Positions 30,349-38,975 are shown, counted from the stretch's first letter. The stretch: 64,000 nt of DNA from Rhodococcus sp. 1163 (GCF_002091985.1 NZ_MKKX01000024.1:62001-126000); one strand, 5' to 3'. Notes: generated by a model not told the origin, from the letters alone. A program made the numbers and translations.

Positions 30349-30843
30349 TCACTCCGTCGCGATGGGAGCAGTGACCGCCTTGCAGAGCCGAACCAGTTCG
30401 CTGGGATCGAGCTCGATTTCCAGTCCGCGCCTACCTCCACTGCACAGCACCCGGTCCCACGATAGTGCCGAGTCGTCGACGACGGTGGCCAACGCCCGCC
30501 GTTGCCCCAGCGGTGAAATCCCACCGAGCACGTACCCGGTCGATCGCTCTGCCTGAGCCCGATCGGCCATGGTCACCTTGCGAGTGCCGAGGGCAGCCGC
30601 TGCACTTTTGAGGGACAGCGTCGTGGTGACGGGTAGTACTGCAATCGCAAGGGTGCGGTCGGTGCACTCGAGCACCAGGGTTTTGAAAATCTGCCCACGC
30701 GCCAGTCCGAGTCGCGCGGTCAGAATGTCTGCGGCTTCGGTCCCGTACGAGGAGGAGTTCGGGTCGTGCTCGTAACTGTGCAGTCGGTGATGCACTTTCG
30801 CCTGGGTCAGCAGCGTGACGGCAGGAGTGGGGGCGGCGCGCAT
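30349..30843 (-). CDS. ybaK: Cys-tRNA(Pro)/Cys-tRNA(Cys) deacylase YbaK/EbsC type
   Basis: Trans-editing enzyme that hydrolyses mischarged Cys-tRNA(Pro). 164 residues from ATG 30843: TPAVTLLTQAKVHHRLHSYEHDP at the start, GLARGQIFKTLVLECTDRTLAIAVLPV with the catalytic-core Lys, KVTMADRAQAERSTGYVLGGISPLGQ and a final GRRGLEIELDPSELVRLC, all hallmarks of YbaK. The very long open frame on this strand upstream of 30843 is antisense to sigH and is not coding. It heads the ybaK-aroA-rsgA set, divergent from sigH. Confidence 0.9.
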   Translation of the reverse strand: MRAAPTPAVTLLTQAKVHHRLHSYEHDPNSSSYGTEAADILTARLGLARGQIFKTLVLECTDRTLAIAVLPVTTTLSLKSAAAALGTRKVTMADRAQAERSTGYVLGGISPLGQRRALATVVDDSALSWDRVLCSGGRRGLEIELDPSELVRLCKAVTAPIATE

Positions 30844-30883
30844 GCGCGCAACCCTATCGACGTCGTCGTCGAACTGGGCTCGA

Positions 30884-30910
30884 GGGAACACGTGGCGCCG
30901 CGTCGGTGTT
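30884..30910 (+). promoter_or_regulatory. SigH/SigR-type autoregulatory promoter of sigH
   Basis: GGGAACA (30884-30890) and GTT (30908-30910) are separated by 17 bases, matching the SigR/SigH consensus GGGAAT/C-N16-18-GTT. It lies 40 bases upstream of GTG 30952, the expected place for sigma autoregulation in redox stress. Confidence 0.75.
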
Positions 30911-30951
30911 GAACACGCAAGAATCTCTAGCTGGGAAGGAAGGGATCTGCT

Positions 30952-31710
30952 GTGACGGTTTCGACAACAGAGCGCCCCTCGCGTACACCTGTCGGTAACG
31001 AAGCGATCTACGTTTTGGGGCTGCCCTCGCCCGCGGTAGCCTGGTCGAACATGGCTACCGAAGGGATCAGCGTGGAGGAAGTCGAGCCGGAAGCTCAGGC
31101 GACAGCTGAATCGGCGACCGAGCTGACCGAGCGTTTCGAACGTGACGCGCTCCCGATGCTGGATCAGTTGTACGGTGCAGCACTGCGAATGACCCGCAAC
31201 CCTGCCGATGCAGAGGATCTGGTTCAAGAAACGTACGTCAAGGCGTACACGGCGTTCAGGTCGTTCCGTGAGGGCACGAACCTCAAGGCGTGGCTGTATC
31301 GCATCCTGACCAATACCTACATCAACTCTTATCGCAAGAAGCAACGCCAGCCGGCTCAATATCCGACCGACGAGATCACGGATTGGCAGTTGGCCGCCAC
31401 CGCCGAGCACTCGTCCATCGGTTTGCGTTCCGCCGAGGTGGAAGCGTTGGACGCCCTTCCCGACGACGACATCAAGGCCGCGTTGCAATCTCTGCCCGAG
31501 GACTTCCGAATGGCTGTGTACTACGCAGACGTGGAAGGTTTTCCCTACAAGGAGATCGCCGAGATCATGGGAACGCCGATCGGAACGGTGATGTCGCGTT
31601 TGCATCGTGGACGTAAGCAACTGAGGGGCTTGCTCGCTGGTGTGGCCCGAGAGCGTGGATTCAACCGCAACGGCGCGGTCGATGCGTACGAGCAGGAGGT
31701 GTCGAAGTGA
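30952..31710 (+). CDS. sigH: ECF sigma factor SigH/SigR (thiol-oxidative stress)
   Basis: Sigma factor of the disulphide/heat stress regulon (thioredoxin, methionine sulphoxide reductase and similar genes in relatives). From GTG 30952 (GGAAGGAAGGG upstream) 252 residues. Region 2 is [37 protein letters not shown] with [18 protein letters not shown]; region 4 is [42 protein letters not shown]. An internal ATG at 31051 would give 219 residues, equal to M. tuberculosis SigH (216), and is preceded by its own -10-like box. The 33-residue extension may be a second isoform, as for Streptomyces SigR'. The stop overlaps rsrA by 4 bases. Confidence 0.93.
   Translation: MTVSTTERPSRTPVGNEAIYVLGLPSPAVAWSNMATEGISVEEVEPEAQATAESATELTERFERDALPMLDQLYGAALRMTRNPADAEDLVQETYVKAYTAFRSFREGTNLKAWLYRILTNTYINSYRKKQRQPAQYPTDEITDWQLAATAEHSSIGLRSAEVEALDALPDDDIKAALQSLPEDFRMAVYYADVEGFPYKEIAEIMGTPIGTVMSRLHRGRKQLRGLLAGVARERGFNRNGAVDAYEQEVSK
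31015..31042 (+). promoter_or_regulatory. Possible second promoter for a short, leaderless sigH message
   Basis: TTGGGG (31015-31020), a 16-base spacer and TAGCCT (31037-31042) lie inside the extended sigH frame. The -10 box ends 8 bases before ATG 31051, so transcription would begin at or within two bases of the start codon. Confidence 0.4.
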
Positions 31711-32009
31711 CGTCCGAGGCAACTCCCGACGATGCGGGGCAAAGCGAGTTCGACAATCTCGACTGCTCGGCGGTGATCGCCGATGTATGGCTGATGCTCG
31801 ACGACGAGTGCGACGACGCAAGTCGGCAGCGTCTACAGAAGCACATAGACGAGTGCGGGTCGTGCTTCGCGGCCTACGGTATCGAGGAGAAGGTCAAGAA
31901 CCTGATCAGCCGTAAATGTGGTGGAGATCAAGCTCCGAGTGGTCTGCGCGAGCGCCTCAGCATCGAGATCCGCAGAACGGTCCTTATTCGGCAATCCGAA
32001 TCCGACTGA
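31707..32009 (+). CDS. rsrA: Zinc redox-sensing anti-sigma factor RsrA/RshA
   Basis: Binds and silences SigH until thiols are oxidised. 100 residues from GTG 31707 overlapping the sigH stop. The ZAS motif HxxxCxxC is HIDECGSC (H46, C50, C53), with C20 as the further zinc/thiol ligand and C71 near the end, matching the cysteine set of RsrA. In the overlap arrangement typical of sigma/anti-sigma pairs it should be translationally coupled to sigH. Confidence 0.93.
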   Translation: MTSEATPDDAGQSEFDNLDCSAVIADVWLMLDDECDDASRQRLQKHIDECGSCFAAYGIEEKVKNLISRKCGGDQAPSGLRERLSIEIRRTVLIRQSESD

Positions 32010-32046
32010 GGCTTCAAGGACTACGTCGATTCGATAGAAAACGGAA

Positions 32047-32081
32047 AAAGGCCAGGGAGCGTTTCAAGCTCCCTGGCCTTT
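32047..32081. terminator. Bidirectional terminator between rsrA and the bL37 gene
   Basis: AAAGGCCAGGGAGC (32047-32060) pairs perfectly with GCTCCCTGGCCTTT (32068-32081) around GTTTCAA. A-rich and T-rich flanks on both sides allow function on both strands. Confidence 0.85.
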
Positions 32082-32101
32082 CTCGGTTCTCGGTCCGAGC
32101 G

Positions 32102-32176
32102 TCAGCTGTTCGGACGCTTGCCGTGATTTGCCTTGTTGTTCTTGCGACTGCGCTTCTTACGCCCACGCTTACCCAT
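32102..32176 (-). CDS. Ribosomal protein bL37 (24-residue basic protein)
   Basis: A 24-codon gene read leftwards from ATG 32176, too short for usual ORF cut-offs. It begins MGKRGRKKRSRKNNKANHGK and ends RPNS. Thirteen of 24 residues are Lys, Arg or His. This is the actinobacterial large-subunit mini-protein bL37 seen in mycobacterial ribosome structures. GAGGAGCT lies just upstream (32181-32188), an excellent ribosome site. It converges with rsrA at the shared terminator and is divergent from the biotinyl carrier gene. Confidence 0.9.
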   Translation of the reverse strand: MGKRGRKKRSRKNNKANHGKRPNS

Positions 32177-32293
32177 GTGTAGCTCCTCTCGTATGTTCAC
32201 TACAGTCTTTCACGTGTGATTGGCTGTCCTTCTACGGGTGCCTGATGAGTTGACGGTGCTTGTGGTGTGGATCACTGAGCGAGAGGAAAATTC

Positions 32294-32509
32294 ATGGCCG
32301 AAGACGTGCGGGCAGAGATGGTGTCGACTGTCTTCGAGATCGTTGTAGCTGAGGGGGACACAGTCGCTCACGGAGACACTCTCGTGGTTCTCGAATCGAT
32401 GAAGATGGAGATCCCGGTGCTGGCCGAAATTGCGGGCACCGTAACCAAAATCGACGTGAAAGTCGGTGATGTCATCAAACAAGGTGATCTCATCGCAGTG
32501 GTGTCCTGA
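32294..32509 (+). CDS. Biotinylated carrier protein TB7.3-like
   Basis: 71-residue biotinyl-lipoyl attachment domain, the counterpart of Rv3221c (TB7.3). The biotin lysine is K37 in VVLESMKMEIPV; the folded barrel continues through GTVTKIDVKVGDVIKQGDLIAVV. No carboxylase subunit is adjacent, so its enzyme partner is unknown. It precedes pdtaS by 18 bases and is probably cotranscribed with it. Confidence 0.93.
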   Translation: MAEDVRAEMVSTVFEIVVAEGDTVAHGDTLVVLESMKMEIPVLAEIAGTVTKIDVKVGDVIKQGDLIAVVS

Positions 32510-32527
32510 GCCCAGTCGCCGTTCACC

Positions 32528-34006
32528 GTGTCGACTCTCAGTGACCTTCTTGCCGAGCACACCGATCTTCCCGGGGATGCCGTCGATCATTTGCAGCGAG
32601 TGGTCGGGGAGTGGCAGCTTCTGGCCGACCTGTCCTTTGCCGATCTGTTGCTGTGGGTCGGCACCGGCAACGCGGCCGATCGCCCCGATGCCGAAGTGCT
32701 CTGCGTTGCCCAGTGCAGGCCGACAACGGCTTCCACTGCCTTCACCGAGGACATGGTGGGGTCGATCGTGTCGGAGTCGCAACACCCGACCGTGATCGAC
32801 TCGTTGATCACCCGCGACATCGTCCGCGGCGGTGCTTCCGGTACCGAAAGCGTGCCGGTGAGGTGTGGTGACCACGTCATCGCCGTCCTCACTCGCGATA
32901 TCAACCCTGCCCAGCAGCGGCCACCCAGCGCGCTGGAGAGCGCATACCGAGAATGTGCCGACGACCTCTGCCGGATGATCAGTGAAGGAACGTTTCCGAC
33001 GCCGGCCGAACGCACCGACGTGAACTCGTCTCCGCGTGCAGGTGACGGCTTCATTCGGCTCGACACCGATGGGCGGGTTGTCTATGCCAGCCCCAACGCA
33101 CTGTCGGCGTATCACCGGATGGGTTTGGCGACCGAGCTTTCGGGCCGAGATCTTGCCTCGGTGACGCGTTCCTTGATCACCGACCCGTTCGATTCCCAGG
33201 AGGTGGCCGACCACATTGCGGCCTCCACTTCGGGGGATGCGGGTCATCGCATGGAAGTCGATGCGCGCGGCGCGACCGTACTGATTCGAACCCTTCCGCT
33301 CCGACCTCGCGGTGAGTTCGTCGGTGCAATAGTGCTGGTGCGCGACGTCACCGAAGTCAAACGCCGCGATCGTGCTCTGCTGAGTAAAGATGCGACCATC
33401 CGCGAGATTCATCATCGGGTGAAGAACAACTTGCAGACTGTCGCTGCACTGTTACGGCTGCAGTCCAGACGGTTGGAGAACGAAGAGGCGCGCACCGCGC
33501 TGTCGGAATCGGTGCGCAGGGTGACCTCGATCGCACTGGTTCACGAAATGCTCTCGATGTCGGTGGACGAGGAAGTCGACCTCGACGAAATAGTCGACCG
33601 GTTGGTGCCCATCATGTTGGACATTGCGACAGTCAATCCGCGCGTTCGCGTCGTGCGGGAGGGTGCGCTGGGGGTCTTTTCCGCCGAACGCGCAACGCCA
33701 TTGGTCATGGTGCTGGCAGAGCTCGTCCAGAACGCCATGGAGCACGGTTTCGTGGAAAGTGCCGATGGAGTGGTCCGCATCACGGCCGACCGATCGGCGC
33801 GGTGGCTCGACGTCGTGGTCCACGACGACGGTCCAGGCCTGCCTCCTGGCTTCTCCTTGGAGACCTCCGAGGGACTTGGGCTGCAAATCGTGCGGACGCT
33901 CGTCTCGGCAGAGTTGGGTGGGTCGTTGGGGCTGCACCGCGCCACAGGCGGCGGAACCGATGCCTCGCTTCGCGTGCCTTTGGGCAGACGCGGTCCGCGG
34001 ATCTGA
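32528..34006 (+). CDS. pdtaS: Sensor histidine kinase PdtaS
   Basis: Soluble histidine kinase of the PdtaS-PdtaR pair (Rv3220c-Rv1626), which feeds an RNA-binding ANTAR regulator. 492 residues from GTG 32528. The N-terminal GAF-like domain (about 1-150) and a PAS-like domain (about 170-280, FIRLDTDGRVVYASPNALSAYHRMG) precede a HisKA_2 box REIHHRVKNNLQTVAALLRLQSRR (H295/H296). The HATPase domain has ELVQNAMEHGF, DDGPGLPPGF and SEGLGLQIV. No membrane segment. It converges with whiB1 across a terminator. Confidence 0.92.
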   Translation: MSTLSDLLAEHTDLPGDAVDHLQRVVGEWQLLADLSFADLLLWVGTGNAADRPDAEVLCVAQCRPTTASTAFTEDMVGSIVSESQHPTVIDSLITRDIVRGGASGTESVPVRCGDHVIAVLTRDINPAQQRPPSALESAYRECADDLCRMISEGTFPTPAERTDVNSSPRAGDGFIRLDTDGRVVYASPNALSAYHRMGLATELSGRDLASVTRSLITDPFDSQEVADHIAASTSGDAGHRMEVDARGATVLIRTLPLRPRGEFVGAIVLVRDVTEVKRRDRALLSKDATIREIHHRVKNNLQTVAALLRLQSRRLENEEARTALSESVRRVTSIALVHEMLSMSVDEEVDLDEIVDRLVPIMLDIATVNPRVRVVREGALGVFSAERATPLVMVLAELVQNAMEHGFVESADGVVRITADRSARWLDVVVHDDGPGLPPGFSLETSEGLGLQIVRTLVSAELGGSLGLHRATGGGTDASLRVPLGRRGPRI

Positions 34007-34025
34007 TTGGAGCGAGTGCGCAGAA

Positions 34026-34056
34026 AAAAACTCGGTCCGATACGGACCGAGTTTTT
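34026..34056. terminator. Bidirectional terminator between pdtaS and whiB1
   Basis: AAAAACTCGGTCCG (34026-34039) pairs perfectly with CGGACCGAGTTTTT (34043-34056) around ATA. It has T-runs on both strands. Confidence 0.9.
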
Positions 34057-34079
34057 ACCTGCTCTTGTTCCTGGGAACG

Positions 34080-34334
34080 TTAGACGGAGCTACGTGCTCG
34101 CGTGCGAGCATTACGACGCTTGAGTGCGCGACGCTCGTCTTCGCTCATACCGCCCCACACGCCCGCATCCTGGCCGGACTCGAGTGCCCATGACAGGCAC
34201 TCAGCCGTGACAGGGCATCGCGTGCAGACGACTTTGGCATCGGCGATTTGTGCGAGTGCCGGGCCACTGTTTCCCACGGGGAAAAATAGTTCCGGGTCTT
34301 CGTCGCGACAAATAGCGTTGTGGCGCCAGTCCAT
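34080..34334 (-). CDS. whiB1: WhiB1 [4Fe-4S] nitric-oxide-sensing regulator
   Basis: Essential NO-responsive iron-sulphur regulator in mycobacteria that pairs with the principal sigma factor. 84 residues, the same length as M. tuberculosis WhiB1, with ligands C9, C37, C40 and C46 (VVCTRC, AECLSWAL), the VWGGMSEDERRALKRR turn and a basic tail. It begins MDWRHNAICRDEDPELFFPVG, nearly the mycobacterial sequence. A CRP-like site lies about 90 bases upstream. Confidence 0.95.
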   Translation of the reverse strand: MDWRHNAICRDEDPELFFPVGNSGPALAQIADAKVVCTRCPVTAECLSWALESGQDAGVWGGMSEDERRALKRRNARTRARSSV

Positions 34335-34420
34335 CCTCTGCTCCTTACCGGGCGCCGAAGCACCGTTTTCCGTTTCATTGATGTTCGCGAGTGCGTAACC
34401 AATGTTTCCGCTCTGTTGCT

Positions 34421-34436
34421 TGTGAATGCTTTCACG
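34421..34436 (-). promoter_or_regulatory. CRP/Cmr-like site upstream of whiB1
   Basis: TGTGA-ATGCTT-TCACG differs from the CRP consensus TGTGA-N6-TCACA by one base. whiB1 of M. tuberculosis is known to be controlled by CRP (Rv3676). The rest of the 310-base interval 34335-34644 shows no gene. Confidence 0.55.
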
Positions 34437-34644
34437 AACTCAGGGGAAGTCAATAGATTGCCGCGTGACCGTGGTCAAGCTCACTCTGTTAGGCTGCTTC
34501 AAGCCTCCTGTGCTCCTTTGTACCCTTCACAGTGAGATCTGGCTATCCTCCGTTGTCGCTGCTGTGGTAAACGTGTCAGAAAACAGGCGGACGAGTCTTG
34601 CCGGACGAGGGTGAAGCTGCCTTCTCTGCCCGTCGGCGCAGAGG

Positions 34645-35601
34645 TCATTCGGACGGCGGGGCTATGACTTCCAGTGCAGACGGAGTTGCGAAGAATTCGG
34701 CTTCGGTGCGCTCCCCGAGGTAATCGCCGTCCATCTGCAGACCGATCGGTTCGGTCGAAGTAATCTTGATTCGAGGCACGTCGTCAATGCGAAAGAGATT
34801 GCGAGACTTGGGTTCTGCGCCTGCAGATAGAAGTTGTCGCGACACCAGCAGGCTGGGTACCACCTTGGTCGTCCGCATGGCGAACAAGCCGAGTCCGGTA
34901 TCGAACGTCGTTCCGGGATTGGTGTGAACCGGCCTGGCATTGAGATAGGTCCACGGACTCGAATTGGAAACGAAGGCGTAATGCACGCCGGTGATCGGGT
35001 CGCGGCCCGGCACCTCGACGGTCAACATCGGCTCGTGACGCTTGTGCCGAAAGAACTCACGGACGGCCGCCCGAACGTAGTGAGTGGCAGAAACGGGGCG
35101 TCCGTCCTTGCGGCTCGCGTCGATCGCGCGACACACGTCGGCATCGAGTCCGAGGCCTGCGTTGAATGTGAACCACCGGTTGTCGCAGTGGGCGAGGCCG
35201 ATCGTCCGTCTCGACCGCGACGCAAGAAGCTCGATGAGCTGATTCGTGGCAGCCACCGGGTCGGGTTCGATTCCCAGGGAGCGGGCGAAGACATTGGCAC
35301 TGCCTCCAGGCACCACGGCCAAAGCCGGGATGGCCCCGATCGTTACCGACCGCATCGACGTCGGTAACGGAACACCGAGAAGCCCGTTGATGACCTCGTT
35401 CACCGTGCCGTCACCACCGTGGACGATAACCAGGCCCATACCGTCCTCCCGAGCTTCGCGTGCCAGTTCGGCCGCGTGATCTCGGTGCGTGGTGTGGGCG
35501 ACCGTGACTCGGACCCGGCTCGACAGCGCATGCGCCAACAGGTCACGGGCAGCAGGAGTGGTCGATGTCGCATTGGGGTTGACGATCAGAAGCGCGCGCA
35601 C
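34645..35601 (-). CDS. Diacylglycerol/sphingosine kinase-family lipid kinase (Rv3218-like)
   Basis: 318 residues from GTG 35601. The catalytic DAGK domain has LLIVNPNATSTTP at the start, the nucleotide loop GDGTVNEVINGLLG (GGDGT motif) at about 62-76 and ALAVVPGGSANVFARSLGI. The C-terminal beta domain contains FTFNAGLGLDADVCRAID, FVSNSSPWTYLNARPVHTNP and IGLQMDGDYLGERTE. It probably phosphorylates a diacylglycerol-like lipid at the membrane; the substrate is not predictable. Confidence 0.85.
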   Translation of the reverse strand: MRALLIVNPNATSTTPAARDLLAHALSSRVRVTVAHTTHRDHAAELAREAREDGMGLVIVHGGDGTVNEVINGLLGVPLPTSMRSVTIGAIPALAVVPGGSANVFARSLGIEPDPVAATNQLIELLASRSRRTIGLAHCDNRWFTFNAGLGLDADVCRAIDASRKDGRPVSATHYVRAAVREFFRHKRHEPMLTVEVPGRDPITGVHYAFVSNSSPWTYLNARPVHTNPGTTFDTGLGLFAMRTTKVVPSLLVSRQLLSAGAEPKSRNLFRIDDVPRIKITSTEPIGLQMDGDYLGERTEAEFFATPSALEVIAPPSE

Positions 35602-35647
35602 GGGGCATCAGCTTAGCGGTCCGACGGCGGTGTTCTAGGCTGGCCGG

Positions 35648-36070
35648 GTGTCAACGCCTTCGCAGCCACTGGTGCCGCCTTCGACCTTCCGGTCCGCCGG
35701 GGTACTCGTCGCCCTCCAAGGGCTCTTGGCGTTGGTCGTTGCCGTAGTTCTACTTGTGCGCGCTGTCGGTGGCGTCGAGGATTCCGCCGCGAACGGCTAC
35801 GGAACCGCTGGATGGTTCGCAGTGGTCGGGGTGGCCGTCGGAGCTGCGGGTGGGGCGCTGGTGGCGGGTAAGCGTTGGGCGCGGGCCATCGCTCTTGTCG
35901 TGCAGTTTCTCCTCTTGCCTGTTGTCTGGTCACTGCTCACCGACTCCCACCAGCCGCTGTACGGCGCGTTACTCGGTCTTGTCGTGGTGGCAATCTTGGT
36001 GCTGCTCTTCAGTCCACCGTCGTCGAGATGGATGGCCGCCGAGTACGGGGACGTCGACGAAGAAATGTAG
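35648..36070 (+). CDS. Four-helix membrane protein of unknown function (Rv3217c-like)
   Basis: 140 residues from GTG 35648. Four hydrophobic segments: about 16-40 (GVLVALQGLLALVVAVVLLV), 52-75, 78-96 and 102-122 (LYGALLGLVVVAILVLLF), with a short polar tail SSRWMAAEYGDVDEEM. It resembles the small integral membrane protein encoded beside the lipid kinase in mycobacteria. No functional motif. Confidence 0.75.
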   Translation: MSTPSQPLVPPSTFRSAGVLVALQGLLALVVAVVLLVRAVGGVEDSAANGYGTAGWFAVVGVAVGAAGGALVAGKRWARAIALVVQFLLLPVVWSLLTDSHQPLYGALLGLVVVAILVLLFSPPSSRWMAAEYGDVDEEM

Positions 36071-36094
36071 ACGGCACTCGGTAAGCCGGCCCGA

Positions 36095-36589
36095 CTACGC
36101 GCTGGAGCTGGACGTGTTCGCGAGTGCAGCCAGTGCATCGCCGGTCATCCGGAACGTCGTCCACTCGTCCTGAGCAACTGCGCCGAGTGAGCGGTAGAAG
36201 CCGATCGACGGGGTGTTCCAATCGAGCACCCACCAGCTCAACCGGGTGTACCCCTTCTCGATGCACTCCGTAGCCAGTGCGGCGAGTAGTGCTCTGCCAT
36301 GACCCGCTCCGCGAAATGCGGGTTTGACGTAGAGGTCTTCGAGATAGATTCCATTGACGCCATCCCAGGTGGAGAAGTTCAGGAACCACAGAGCTACTCC
36401 CACGATCTCGCCGTCACTCTCGGCGACGTGGGCGAACACCGAAGGTGCTGGGCCGAACAGAGCGGCAGCGATCTGCTCGGGTTTCACCGTGCAGTGTTCG
36501 AGCGATTCCTCGTAGTCGGCCAGTTCGTACACGAGCCCGGTGATGGCTTCGACATCGTCCTCTTTCGCCCGTCGGATCATGCTGCTCAC
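36095..36589 (-). CDS. GNAT family N-acetyltransferase (diamine acetyltransferase-like)
   Basis: 164 residues from GTG 36589 (VSSMIRRAKEDDVEAI), which overlaps the stop of the upstream phosphatase gene as GTGA, so the pair is coupled. Motif A is LYVKPAFRGAGHGRALLAALA (acetyl-CoA loop RGAGHG), motif B LSWWVLDWNTPSIGFYRSLGA. YELADYEESLEHCTV and ALWFLNFSTWDGVNGIYLEDL resemble spermidine/spermine-type acetyltransferases. The substrate is unproven. Counterpart of Rv3216. Confidence 0.85.
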   Translation of the reverse strand: MSSMIRRAKEDDVEAITGLVYELADYEESLEHCTVKPEQIAAALFGPAPSVFAHVAESDGEIVGVALWFLNFSTWDGVNGIYLEDLYVKPAFRGAGHGRALLAALATECIEKGYTRLSWWVLDWNTPSIGFYRSLGAVAQDEWTTFRMTGDALAALANTSSSSA

Positions 36590-37212
36590 GGCTTCTTTCT
36601 CCCGGTTCGCACCGACGGATTGATGTTGTGGACGACGAGCTGTCGATACGAATGATCGAAGCCCAGCACCGAGTACGCCGCAGGAGCCATTGCGAACCGT
36701 TTCCCCTCGGCGACAGGCAGTTCCAACCATCGAGTGAGCAACGCCCGCGAGAAATGACCATGTCCGACGAGGACGACGTCTCGCTCGTCCAAGACCGGCA
36801 GCACGACCGAGAGGACGAGATCGGCTCGCGAGCCGAAGTCGTCGATCGACTCGCCGTGTGGGCACGGGTGCGTCCATACGGTCCAGTGCGGCACGGTTGA
36901 CCGAATTTCGGGCGAGGTCAATCCCTCGTAGTCTCCGTAGTCGACTTCGGAGAGCGCGTCCCACTCGCGGTCGACCGTTAGTCCGGCGAGCTGTGCGGTT
37001 CGCTGCGCCCGCCCGCGAGGGCTCGACAGGACCAGCGGGTCGCGCAGTTCGAGTTCCTCGACGAGTTCGCCTGCAGCAACGGCCTGCTGCTCGCCGACTG
37101 CTGTCAAGGGAACGTCCGTGGTTCCCGTATGCCGGCCACTGGTGGCCCATTCGGTTTCGCCGTGCCGGAGGAGCACGACCCGGCCGGTGGTGCCGGAATT
37201 GGAGATGGTCAT
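36586..37212 (-). CDS. Histidine phosphatase / phosphoglycerate-mutase-like acid phosphatase (Rv3214-like)
   Basis: 208 residues from ATG 37212. The phospho-histidine motif is LLRHGET (H17), the partner region SSPRGRAQRTAQLAG, the acid EVDYGDYEGLT and the second histidine VLVGHGHFSRALLTRWLELP. Rv3214 (gpm2), its M. tuberculosis counterpart, is a broad acid phosphatase rather than a glycolytic mutase. It starts the two-gene unit with the GNAT gene. Confidence 0.87.
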   Translation of the reverse strand: MTISNSGTTGRVVLLRHGETEWATSGRHTGTTDVPLTAVGEQQAVAAGELVEELELRDPLVLSSPRGRAQRTAQLAGLTVDREWDALSEVDYGDYEGLTSPEIRSTVPHWTVWTHPCPHGESIDDFGSRADLVLSVVLPVLDERDVVLVGHGHFSRALLTRWLELPVAEGKRFAMAPAAYSVLGFDHSYRQLVVHNINPSVRTGRKKP

Positions 37213-37468
37213 ACCCGCAATGATGCCGTGTCGGGTTTCACAGTCCACACGGTGGATCCGCCGGTAAAACCGATTGAGCGTAGTGCGGCGACAGGGAATA
37301 CTGATCAGGCTTTGTTCGTCAGCACACACCCCACTCCAGTCTCGAGCCGTGCCTGACGTATATGCCAGAACTCGCACCAAGATTCGACGATGCTTTCGCG
37401 TGACGCTGCGCGATTCGGCCCGGTGCGAATACGCCACAGCGCTCGCCTACGCGAAGGACTCTCGATCT

Positions 37469-38950
37469 ATGACGAAGCCAGGAATGTCGCCGCCGACTCC
37501 CGCTTCCTCGGGAAAACTCGATTCGGCTGTGCTGAAAGTCGCTGGAGTCGTGGTTTTGGGCGCGATCATGTCGATACTCGACGTCACCGTGGTCAGTGTT
37601 GCGCTACCGACGTTCATGGAAGTCTTCGACGCTACGTATGCCACCGTGGCATGGACGATGACGGGCTATACACTCGCGCTCGCCACCGTGATTCCTTTGA
37701 CGGGCTGGGCAGCAGACCGATTCGGAACCAAGCGCCTCTACATCACCGCATTGATTCTGTTCGTTCTCGGCTCGGTGCTGTGCAGCTTTGCGTGGGACAT
37801 CACCACGCTGATCGCGTTCCGAGTGCTCCAAGGACTCGGCGGTGGCATGCTGATGCCGCTCGGCATGACGATCATGACTCGGGCAGCTGGGCCGGAGCGT
37901 ATCGGCCGTGTCATGGCAGTCCTCGGAGTCCCGATGTTGCTCGGTCCTATCAGTGGTCCGATTCTCGGTGGTTGGTTGATCGAAACAGCAAGCTGGCACT
38001 GGATCTTTCTGATCAACGTTCCGATCGGTGCGATCGCACTCGTCGCTGCGATCACGATCTTTCCGAAGGACAAGCCGACGCCGTCGGAGTCCTTCGATTT
38101 CCTCGGCATGTTGATGCTGTCGCCGGGTCTTGCCCTCTTCTTGTTCGGGGTGTCGTCCATCCCCGAGACCGGCACGATTCTGTCGGCACGGGTGTTGGTG
38201 TCGGCGATCGCGGGGCTGGCTCTGATCGGCCTGTTCGTGCTCCACGCGCTGCGCACCGAGCATCCCTTGATCGACCTGCGCCTGTTTGCCAACAAATCGC
38301 TGACCGTCGCGGTCGTCACGATGACTCTGTTCACCGTTGCCTTCATGGGCGCGGGATTGCTCTTCCCCAGCTACTTCCTACAGATTCGGGGTGAGACCAC
38401 ACTCGCTGCCGGCCTTCTTCTTGCACCCCAAGGCATCGGTGCAATGCTCACCATGCCGCTCGCGGGGACGCTTGCAGACCGGATAGGACCCGGGAAGGTC
38501 GTGCTCGTCGGAATGGTGTTCATCTCTGCAGGGATGGCCGTCTTCACGCAGGTCGGCCCGGACACCTCGTATGTCCTTCTGTTGGGCGCACTGTTCGTGA
38601 TGGGCATGGGACTCGGATCCACGATGATGCCGATCATGACTGCCGCGCTGCAGACGCTCACCCATCACGAGGTTGCGCGTGGATCGACATTGATGAACAT
38701 CGTGCAGCAGACAGCAGGGTCCATCGGCACGGCCGTCATGTCCGTGGTGCTGACCAATCAGATCAAGAACGTTGCACAAGCGACGTCTCCGGCCGATGCA
38801 CTCGACATCTCCGCGAGCGCCTTCGGCACGACGTTCACGGTGGCGCTCGTCCTCATCTTGCTGACTTTCGTACCGGCATACTTCCTTCCGCGCAAGAAGA
38901 TCGAGGCGCGCGTGGACGTGGATACCGAGACCCCGGTGATGCTGCACTGA
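37469..38950 (+). CDS. MFS drug exporter, DHA2 (EmrB/QacA) family
   Basis: 493-residue inner-membrane proton antiporter, 14 predicted segments. Motif A of the family appears as GWAADRFGTKRLYI, and LDVTVVSVALPTFMEVF in segment 1 is the DHA2 D1 motif. GLGGGMLMPLGMTIMTRAAGPERIGRVMAVLGVPMLLGPISGPILGGWL contains the antiporter motif C. ATG 37469 has GAAGGA upstream; the frame is open to 37274 without homology. The 256-base divergent gap from the phosphatase gene contains the promoters and no other gene. Substrate unknown. Confidence 0.9.
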   Translation: MTKPGMSPPTPASSGKLDSAVLKVAGVVVLGAIMSILDVTVVSVALPTFMEVFDATYATVAWTMTGYTLALATVIPLTGWAADRFGTKRLYITALILFVLGSVLCSFAWDITTLIAFRVLQGLGGGMLMPLGMTIMTRAAGPERIGRVMAVLGVPMLLGPISGPILGGWLIETASWHWIFLINVPIGAIALVAAITIFPKDKPTPSESFDFLGMLMLSPGLALFLFGVSSIPETGTILSARVLVSAIAGLALIGLFVLHALRTEHPLIDLRLFANKSLTVAVVTMTLFTVAFMGAGLLFPSYFLQIRGETTLAAGLLLAPQGIGAMLTMPLAGTLADRIGPGKVVLVGMVFISAGMAVFTQVGPDTSYVLLLGALFVMGMGLGSTMMPIMTAALQTLTHHEVARGSTLMNIVQQTAGSIGTAVMSVVLTNQIKNVAQATSPADALDISASAFGTTFTVALVLILLTFVPAYFLPRKKIEARVDVDTETPVMLH

Positions 38951-38975
38951 GTTCGTTCCAAGGACGGTTCATTCC

